Shown: piece after piece, positions 58,416 to 64,000 of the stretch | Layout: every line of letters starts with the position of its first letter | Position numbering within the stretch: the first letter of the stretch is position 1 | NCBI GenBank assembly: GCA_964459995.1 | Contig: CAYWOR010000002.1 | Coordinates: 186,001 to 250,000, forward strand | Origin: CAZSHG01 sp964459995 | Lineage (GTDB): Bacteria; UBP14; UBA6098 | DNA length: 64,000 nt | Direction: 5' to 3' | Made by a program: the position numbers and the translations under genes | Notes under the pieces: generated by a model | The model's database searches: none | What the model saw: only the letters and a program-made list of their open reading frames with translations | Told to the model about the DNA's origin: nothing

Positions 58416-60377
58416 TCACTCCACTATCTCCACGCCATCTACCTCTCGACTGTATGGGGCGAAGGGTTCTCCGCCGGCTTCGTAGAATTTTGTGAAATAT
58501 TCGACGAAATGGAGCCTCGCCGGATGGACGAAAGCCCCCAGCGCTGAAAGTCCAGTGTATGCCACATGCCCGACCAGAACCAACAGCCCCGCGATGACGA
58601 TTCCCACGCCGGGGATCATCTCCACGAGTTGGCCGGCGATGATGTTAATCACGCCTGCAATGACGCCAGTCGATAGGCCGAGGGCGAGAATTCGCGCATA
58701 TGACAACAAATCGCCGAATAGGTTGACGATGCCGTAGAGGCCGTCGAAGGCCAAGCCGTCGCCGAGGGACGCGCCGATTCCCCGTTTACCGGCGATTCCC
58801 AAAATCAAGGAGAAGCCGACTATTCCGAGAGCGCCGTATTTAAGCCCCGCCGTGCCGATGGGCGTGAATGGCGTCATAAATTCCGGCACAAGGAAATTTG
58901 CGATGAAAATACCCGCACCGAGAGTTACGGATATCCACGACATAGCTAAAAGCACCGCGCGGACTTTAAGCGCAACGTTTTCCGCCTCTTTCGCCCCGAC
59001 ATAACCGCTGATTACAAATCCCACCGAAACCTGAATCACGCCCAAAAACACGCTTGCCGCGAAAAACTCGATGGCATCGCCGAGGGGATCGAACAGCTTG
59101 ATAGAGAGTAGGGCATTGGCCACCGGCCCGCCAACGGCTTCGAGATCGATTCCGAACCAGCCGCCGGCAAGGGCGCCTACCACAACCGTCGCAATTCCGG
59201 AATAGAGAATGAAGCGCATGAATTTCCTCGCGCCCGAACCCAGTTTCCCGAAAGCGAGGAAGCCGCCTCCGAGAAGTGCCAAAAGCAGGCCATAGCCGGC
59301 GTCAGTGAGGCATAGGGCGAAGAACAGCGGGAAAAAGGGCGCAATGAAGGGGGTCGGATCGATCATGCCCGGCCGCGGCCTGCCATACAGGTCGGTGATT
59401 ACCTCGAAAGCCTCGATTACCGGCGGGTTTTTAAGCGCGACAGGCGGTGCCTCGTGTTCATCTGAGTTAACAACCTCGACCATGGCGGCTAATTCGTTGG
59501 AAAGCTCGCTTTTCAGTTTATCGATATCCGCCTTTTTCGTCCAACCGGTTAGATAAAGGGTTTGATCGGTGGATTCGGCGATGTCTCGAAGCCTTTGCTC
59601 GGCCATTTCGGCACGGTAAAAGCCCTCAGAGGCCTTAAGCTTGGGAAGCAATCCCTTCGCATCATCTTTGAATCGAGCTGAGAGTGCCTCTATCGAGGAT
59701 TTGACTTCGGTATGCTCAGTTTGAAGCCGCGCGATTTCCATTGCGGGAGTGTCGTGTAGATTCTCGAAACGAAACTCCCCAAAATCGTTGTCAGAGAGGT
59801 ATTTCTCGGTTTGCTCAGTGGCAGATTTATGATAATATATAACAAGATAGTTGCCATCCGTATCTTTGCTAATAATGCTCGACGCAAAAAGTTCCGCGAA
59901 ATCGTATTCTTCCAGTGAAGGCTCTATTTTTGAGACTTTTGGCAGATACCCAAGCCGAATTACAACATCGCCGGCCCCACGGATTTCATCAAAGCTATAA
60001 CTGAAAGCTCTATAGGGGAGGATATCTCGAAGTGAGTTTTCGATTTCGGACAGTCGGGATTTTGCATTTTCGAGTTCACGGCGTTCGGATTCTGTTTTTG
60101 TAAGTATCGCGTGAAGATCGATTGCTTTGACCATCTCGCGAAGTTGCGATGAAGTCATTTTAAGCGGCTCTGGAGGTTTTTCGGAAAATGACGCAAAGAA
60201 GTCAACCGCCCTTTTGATTCGAACGAGAAGGTCTTCGATGTCCTTGCCCGAATCGGCGAAAATTTCCCGCGGACGAGAAATTTGGACAACACCCATCTCG
60301 CCAAGACGCGCAGTTACTTCATCGAAATCGGCTTTGTGAGCAAGAATGCCCACCTTGGTCATCGGAACTATCGCCAT
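58416..60377 (-). CDS. atpI: V/A-type ATPase subunit I (a subunit)
   Basis: Membrane stator forming the ion half-channels. 653 residues: N-terminal cytoplasmic half with coiled coils (about 1-330) and a C-terminal half with seven or eight helices (from DPTPFIAPFFPLFFALCLTD). Conserved GLLLALLGGGFLAFGKLG and LLSYARILALGLSTGVIAGV carry the essential Arg of RILALGL. It overlaps the subunit H stop by 10 bp. Confidence 0.95.
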   Translation of the reverse strand: MAIVPMTKVGILAHKADFDEVTARLGEMGVVQISRPREIFADSGKDIEDLLVRIKRAVDFFASFSEKPPEPLKMTSSQLREMVKAIDLHAILTKTESERRELENAKSRLSEIENSLRDILPYRAFSYSFDEIRGAGDVVIRLGYLPKVSKIEPSLEEYDFAELFASSIISKDTDGNYLVIYYHKSATEQTEKYLSDNDFGEFRFENLHDTPAMEIARLQTEHTEVKSSIEALSARFKDDAKGLLPKLKASEGFYRAEMAEQRLRDIAESTDQTLYLTGWTKKADIDKLKSELSNELAAMVEVVNSDEHEAPPVALKNPPVIEAFEVITDLYGRPRPGMIDPTPFIAPFFPLFFALCLTDAGYGLLLALLGGGFLAFGKLGSGARKFMRFILYSGIATVVVGALAGGWFGIDLEAVGGPVANALLSIKLFDPLGDAIEFFAASVFLGVIQVSVGFVISGYVGAKEAENVALKVRAVLLAMSWISVTLGAGIFIANFLVPEFMTPFTPIGTAGLKYGALGIVGFSLILGIAGKRGIGASLGDGLAFDGLYGIVNLFGDLLSYARILALGLSTGVIAGVINIIAGQLVEMIPGVGIVIAGLLVLVGHVAYTGLSALGAFVHPARLHFVEYFTKFYEAGGEPFAPYSREVDGVEIVE

Positions 60378-60682
60378 TTGATGAAAGCCTCCACGATTTG
60401 TTCGACTGCATTGTCCATTTTCGTTACGACCTCTTTCCGAAGCTGAGTGTTATCGTTGTCGTGGCTCGATTTCATCCGGTCGATTTCAGCCTGAGCCTTC
60501 TCCGATGATGCTTTCACGGCATCTTCGACAGCCTTTTCGCCTCTTTTCCGGATTTCGATTTTACGAGCCTCGGCATTTTCACGAGCGGCATTGAGCCTTG
60601 CGGTTTCGTTTTTGCGAACCTCGGCGATAGTTTTTTTTGCTTCGGCCTCTGCGATTTTGATTTTCTCGATTGTTTGTTCCAT
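60368..60682 (-). CDS. atpH: V/A-type ATPase subunit H/G (peripheral stalk)
   Basis: 104-residue coiled-coil stator protein, Lys/Glu/Ala-rich throughout (AEAEAKKTIAEVRKNETARL, ENAEARKIEIRKRGEKAVED), as for AhaH/NtpF. First gene of the operon; GAGG lies six bases before the ATG. The 146 bp upstream up to the bactofilin stop should contain the operon promoter, but I see no strong consensus there. Confidence 0.85.
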   Translation of the reverse strand: MEQTIEKIKIAEAEAKKTIAEVRKNETARLNAARENAEARKIEIRKRGEKAVEDAVKASSEKAQAEIDRMKSSHDNDNTQLRKEVVTKMDNAVEQIVEAFIKWR

Positions 60683-60828
60683 CTATCCCTCACCTTCGGC
60701 GGATAACATGCCGAATGTTGGCAATAAAATGTTGATAACTTTTTCTGACCCTTGAGACAAAATTGTATAAGTCATTATCTAACAGAATGATAAATAGCGA
60801 TTAATTATGAACACCCGATGTTGAAAAC

Positions 60829-61179
60829 TTACTCGGGTATCTTTGAGTTGCCCTGAAATTTCGCGCCTTCTTCGATTACGAGAACCTTTGTGATAATATT
60901 CCCGACAATATGCGCCGACGGTTCGAGATGCAGTTTTTCCGGTGCTGTGATATCGCCCTCGACATAACCGCCGATAGTCGCACTTCGGACATCGATTTTT
61001 GGGGCGATAATCTTGCCTTCCGAACCAACTGTCATAGGCCCACCGGCTTTAACATTGCCCTCGACTGTGCCGTCGATACGAAGACCTCCATCGAGACTCA
61101 GATCGCCCTTAATCTGGCATCCGGGACCGATTATCGTGTTTAGAACTCTATCCGAAGTGTTTCCGTTCATTTTTGCCAT
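60829..61179 (-). CDS. Bactofilin
   Basis: Polymer-forming cytoskeletal protein with a right-handed beta-helix, 116 residues: repeated hydrophobic pairs as in LNTIIGPGCQIKGDLSLDGG and LRIDGTVEGNVKAGGPMTVG. Start 61179 (MAKMNG) with AAGGA is used. Bactofilins scaffold peptidoglycan enzymes; the M23 peptidase encoded 4 bp upstream in the same direction is the likely partner. Confidence 0.94.
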   Translation of the reverse strand: MAKMNGNTSDRVLNTIIGPGCQIKGDLSLDGGLRIDGTVEGNVKAGGPMTVGSEGKIIAPKIDVRSATIGGYVEGDITAPEKLHLEPSAHIVGNIITKVLVIEEGAKFQGNSKIPE

Positions 61180-61183
61180 TCTA

Positions 61184-62020
61184 TCATCCTTCCTTTTCTG
61201 CAATTGATTTTTCGGCCTGTGGATCTACAGCTTCGCCGCGATATAGAAGCTCGTAATGAACATGAGTTCCTCTCGCATGGCCGGTTTCGCCGACAACTCC
61301 GATTCTCTGGCCGCGCTCGACCCAATCTCCGGTAGTTACCGATGCGCTGTTAAGATGGCCGTATTTGGTTTTATAATCATTCAGGTGGTCGATAGTTATC
61401 ACGAGGCCGAGCTGTTTGTCATTATCGACCGCAACCACAATCCCTGCGGCGGTTGTGAAAACAACCGTGCCTTTCGGGGCGGCAATATCTATGCCGGTGT
61501 GTGGAGAGATAAATTTTCCGCCCATCTCGCCGAAACGTGCTGTTACAGGGCCTTTAACAGGGACTCCGCGTGGGATGAAATCCATTCTGCGAAGACGGCT
61601 ATCCTCCGCAACATCGAGTTTGGGCAGAATTCGCATCTCGAAGGGGCGGTCGAGCATCGACAAAAAGCCCATTCCACCGACCTCGGCAGTTTTAGCCTCC
61701 GCTGATTTTTGGGTGCCTTCGGGTGCAATCATGCTCTGCATCCATTTTCGGAGCTTATTTGTCTCGGCAAGCTCACGTTCGAGATCGGCGATTTTGCGCC
61801 TTTCATTGCGAAGCATCTCGTTACGTGCGCGCAGACTGCGATTTTCCGCGACGATTTTCATGCTCTTGCCGCCCGCAATCACGCCGAAAACAAAAATAAG
61901 CACCGCCACGCCGAAAAGGATAATCCCCAAGGTTACCTGCCACGCCTCCAAATGGAGCGACAGAGACTTTTTCCGGTTATGAGGGACGAGAAATATTGTT
62001 ATTCCGCTTTTTGTCGGCAT
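61184..62020 (-). CDS. M23 peptidoglycan endopeptidase (LytM domain), membrane-anchored
   Basis: 278 residues. One N-terminal membrane helix (LGIILFGVAVLIFVFGVIAG), a coiled coil (about 55-95: RARNEMLRNERRKIADLERE), then the LytM domain with HTGID (zinc His and Asp) near 174 and the HVHYE motif near 253. All zinc residues are present, so an active peptidase is expected, cutting stem-peptide cross-links in the periplasm. Start overlaps the parB stop (TGATG). Confidence 0.93.
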   Translation of the reverse strand: MPTKSGITIFLVPHNRKKSLSLHLEAWQVTLGIILFGVAVLIFVFGVIAGGKSMKIVAENRSLRARNEMLRNERRKIADLERELAETNKLRKWMQSMIAPEGTQKSAEAKTAEVGGMGFLSMLDRPFEMRILPKLDVAEDSRLRRMDFIPRGVPVKGPVTARFGEMGGKFISPHTGIDIAAPKGTVVFTTAAGIVVAVDNDKQLGLVITIDHLNDYKTKYGHLNSASVTTGDWVERGQRIGVVGETGHARGTHVHYELLYRGEAVDPQAEKSIAEKEG

Positions 62021-62913
62021 CAGCTATTCGAGATAAGTTCTATAATTCGCAAAAGATCCTCTTTAGAGTAGAAATCGATAACAATTGAGCCGCCGTCCGA
62101 TCCGCTATCTATAACAACCTTCGTTCCAAAGAACAGTTCGAGTTCCTCCTGAAGCGATTTGATTTCCGGTGAGAGCGGTTTTTTCGCGCCAGCCCGAAGT
62201 GTCTGTAGGTCCGATTTTTTTTGGCCTCGGCGATGACGGGGCGAGGGTTTCTCATTCCTTGCGATTATGTCCAGTCTTTCGACCGACAATCCCCGTGATA
62301 TTGCCAGTTTGGCAAGGCGTAACATTCTTTCCTCATCGCCTGCGGCGAGAAGCGCTCGCGCATGACCGGCAGATAGCTTGCCTTCCGCGATGAAATCCTG
62401 AACTTCCCTCGGTAGCGAAATCAATCGAAGCGTATTCGCAATCGTCGAACGGGACTTGCCCACTTTTCCGGCAATCTGCTCCTGTGTTAGGTCGAAATCG
62501 TCGATAAGATGCTTGTAGGCGTAAGCTTCTTCGATAGGGTTGAGATCCTCGCGTTGAATATTCTCCACAAGGCTGAAAAAGAAAAGGGCAGAGGGGTCTT
62601 TTTCTTTGAGAATAAGGGCGGGAATACGTTTTTTGCCGGCAAGTATCGAAGCTCTCAGACGTCTTTCGCCGGCGATAATCTCGAAACCGTCATCGGTTTT
62701 GACAACGAGGATAGGTTGAAGCACACCTTGCGCCTTTATCGACTCGGCGAGAGACTGCAAAGCCTCTTCATCGAACTCTTTGCGGGGCTGGTCCGGGTTG
62801 GGTTTGACCTGATTGACCGGAATACTGAGGATTTCATCACCGGAGAGAACCTCTGCAACCGAACCCGGCAGAAGAGCCTCAAGCCCCCTTCCGAGCGCTT
62901 TCCTTGTGCCCAT
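62020..62913 (-). CDS. parB: Chromosome partitioning protein ParB
   Basis: CTP-dependent parS-binding clamp, 297 residues. ALGRGLEALLP at the N-terminus (ParA-stimulating region), GERRLRASILAGKKRIPAL (CTP-binding GERRxRA), VENIQREDLNPIEEA and the helix-turn-helix TQEQIAGKVGKSRSTIANTL. Overlaps parA by 35 bp. GGAGG precedes the ATG. I found no copy of the canonical parS palindrome in the window. Confidence 0.97.
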   Translation of the reverse strand: MGTRKALGRGLEALLPGSVAEVLSGDEILSIPVNQVKPNPDQPRKEFDEEALQSLAESIKAQGVLQPILVVKTDDGFEIIAGERRLRASILAGKKRIPALILKEKDPSALFFFSLVENIQREDLNPIEEAYAYKHLIDDFDLTQEQIAGKVGKSRSTIANTLRLISLPREVQDFIAEGKLSAGHARALLAAGDEERMLRLAKLAISRGLSVERLDIIARNEKPSPRHRRGQKKSDLQTLRAGAKKPLSPEIKSLQEELELFFGTKVVIDSGSDGGSIVIDFYSKEDLLRIIELISNS

Positions 62914-63667
62914 TCATAACCTCCTTGGCCAGATTCAGGTAGTTTTTTGAACCGTTAGAACCGACATCGTAGAGAATCACAGGTTTGCCGAAACTTGGCG
63001 CTTCGGAAAGCCGGACATTCCGATGGATTATGGTTTTATAGACAGTGTTTCCGAAATAGCTCCGCGCCTCGTCGGCTACCTGCCTCGAAAGGTTCAGCCT
63101 TTTATCGAACATAGTAAGAAGAACCCCTTCGACCTTTAACTCCGGGTTCAGCTCCCTCTGGACGAGTCTAAGGGTGGTAAGTAATTGCCCGAGGCCTTCG
63201 AGAGCATAATATTCGCACTGAATAGGAATAAGCACGGAATCTGCGGCGATAAGCGAATTGAGTGTGAGCAGACCGAGACTTGGCGGGCAATCGATGATGA
63301 TAAAATCATAATCTTCCGCGACAGCGTCAAGAGCTTCTCTGAGCTTGTATTCCCTTTTCGGATCCTCGACAAGCTCTACCTGTGCGCCAACGAGTCGGAT
63401 ATGACTCGGAATTACCTGAAGATACTCGAGGTCGGGATATTTCTGAACCGCCTCTTTCGCCTCGACATTGCCGAGCAGAACTTCATAAACACAAGGCGTG
63501 TGCGAACCAACTCGAATCCCGAATCCGCTTCCGGCATTGCCCTGCGGATCCATATCGACTAGGAGGGTTCGAGCCTCCGCGGCGGCCAATGAGGCCGCCA
63601 GATTCACGGCGGTAGTCGTTTTGCCGACACCGCCCTTTTGATTTGCTATGGCTATCTTTCTTGTCAA
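62879..63667 (-). CDS. parA: Chromosome partitioning ATPase ParA (Soj)
   Basis: Deviant-Walker ATPase of 262 residues: IANQKGGVGKTTTAVNLAAS (signature Lys plus P-loop), LLVDMDPQGNAGSGFG, and FIIIDCPPSLGLLTLNSL (Walker B). The start is TTG at 63667 with AGAGGA seven bases upstream. It moves ParB-parS complexes along the nucleoid. Confidence 0.97.
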   Translation of the reverse strand: MTRKIAIANQKGGVGKTTTAVNLAASLAAAEARTLLVDMDPQGNAGSGFGIRVGSHTPCVYEVLLGNVEAKEAVQKYPDLEYLQVIPSHIRLVGAQVELVEDPKREYKLREALDAVAEDYDFIIIDCPPSLGLLTLNSLIAADSVLIPIQCEYYALEGLGQLLTTLRLVQRELNPELKVEGVLLTMFDKRLNLSRQVADEARSYFGNTVYKTIIHRNVRLSEAPSFGKPVILYDVGSNGSKNYLNLAKEVMNGHKESARKGA

Positions 63668-63690
63668 ATCGAGTCCTCTTAGGGCTGACG

Positions 63691-63802
63691 CGGATAACTC
63701 TCCGCAACTTAATTAGACTTACAATATTATAAGATGAGTGCTCCAAACGCAAGGTTTTTCTCATAATGTGGATAACTTCGGCGAAAGAACTTCGTAAAAA
63801 AA
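63691..63802. promoter_or_regulatory. DnaA-box-like cluster upstream of parA
   Basis: One perfect DnaA box (TTATCCACA on the minus strand, 63768-63776) with two partial matches (GCGGATAAC near 63690-63698; AGATAAC near 63801-63807) in an A/T-rich gap. parAB is often near the chromosome origin. Confidence 0.35.
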
Positions 63803-63819
63803 GATAACTCAGAGCGAAC

Positions 63820-63848
63820 TTGACAGTTTGCGAAAGGCGTATTATATT
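63820..63848 (+). promoter_or_regulatory. Sigma-70-type promoter of the last gene
   Basis: Perfect TTGACA (63820-63825), 17-bp spacer, TATATT (63843-63848). GGAGG lies before the ATG at 63876. Confidence 0.8.
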
Positions 63849-63875
63849 GTTACTTATAATTCTGGAGGTCAAATA

Positions 63876-64000
63876 ATGAAAAAACAGATATTTCTCTCGA
63901 TTGCTCTTCTTGCTGTATCTATTTGCTACGGCTATTCATTCCGTTTGCCGGTAGTTTTTTGGGATACCCCTTCGGTATTCGCGAGTTGCACCCTCGGCGT
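63876..64000 (+). CDS. Exported protein, 5' part only
   Basis: Forty-one codons are visible before the window ends. The N-terminus MKKQIFLSIALLAVSICYGY is a signal peptide; the mature part begins SFRLPVVFWDTPSVF. A consensus promoter and GGAGG support it as a real and well-expressed gene. Family cannot be told. Confidence 0.75.
   Translation, partial: MKKQIFLSIALLAVSICYGYSFRLPVVFWDTPSVFASCTLG

Noticed and set aside
46971..60682. Prophage or integrative element as the source of the cargo genes
   Set aside because: No integrase, phage structural, relaxase or conjugation genes, and no att-like repeats at the operon borders. Only the atpD locus shows a duplication.
62020..63875. parS site
   Set aside because: No match to TGTTTCACGTGAAACA or a close variant was seen near parAB.

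Overview
The window is 64 kb of a bacterial chromosome of roughly balanced base composition. Several secreted proteins end in the YPNPFNSAVTI...NGR...SGVYLVRA type of C-terminal sorting domain (Por_Secre_tail / FlgD-Ig-like). Together with a lipoprotein, a V/A-type ATPase, a bactofilin and an RseP protease, this suggests a two-membrane bacterium of the broad Fibrobacterota-Chlorobiota-Bacteroidota side of the tree or one of its uncultured relatives (Cloacimonadota, Zixibacteria or WOR-3-like). The lineage is an inference; no rRNA gene is present.

Layout. 1-3.1 kb: rsmE (cut by the window edge) and three small exported proteins. 3.3-3.5 kb: a compact nested inverted-repeat element. 3.6-9.8 kb: a secreted beta-propeller protein and a heterodimeric ABC exporter. 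9.9-14.3 kb: three secreted sorting-domain proteins whose reading frames carry palindromic repeats. 14.4-17.7 kb: a 21-bp tandem array, an XRE regulator, a MntA-HepT toxin-antitoxin pair spliced onto the start of the V-ATPase subunit D gene, a universal stress protein, a NYN-domain protein and a candidate small RNA. 17.8-26.8 kb: an operon for purine nucleoside phosphorylase, Hsp20, Lon, an M14 carboxypeptidase and an ArsR regulator, preceded by DivIVA-domain, aldehyde dehydrogenase and lipoprotein genes. 26.9-41.9 kb: mainly housekeeping and ion transport (antiporter plus EIIA-like protein, two tRNAs, hutH, KtrB/KtrA, a ferredoxin-flavoprotein, rpsT, a sigma-54 activator, rseP), including a domesticated Y1-transposase-like gene. 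41.9-46.9 kb: a secreted subtilase, a membrane protein and a REP-associated transposase with its palindromes. 47-60.7 kb: the V/A-ATPase operon in canonical order H-I-K-E-C-F-A-B. 60.8-63.7 kb: bactofilin, M23 peptidase, ParB and ParA.

The most striking feature is that the V/A-ATPase genes are interrupted by three cassettes of defence or toxin-antitoxin type, all in the direction of the operon: a DNA methyltransferase with a frameshifted partner between I and K; a HEPN / MNT nucleotidyltransferase / AlkD-like / DUF3800 cassette between F and A; and a RAMA-domain nuclease plus HicBA between A and B. Subunit D has left the operon and lies 31 kb away on the other strand. It too has a toxin-antitoxin pair in front of it, joined through a perfect 58-bp duplication of the subunit D 5' end, so the antitoxin uses the ATPase gene's own start codon. 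This makes the ATPase locus a plausible integration site in which cargo is expressed by, and hard to lose from, a core operon. The V-ATPase c subunit keeps the residues that bind Na+ in NtpK, which fits a sodium-coupled enzyme and the nearby Na+/H+-type antiporter and K+ uptake genes.

A second theme is short palindromes: REP-like units round the RAYT gene, word-like palindromes in three secreted-protein genes, a palindromic terminator before rsmE, and the nested element at 3.3 kb.
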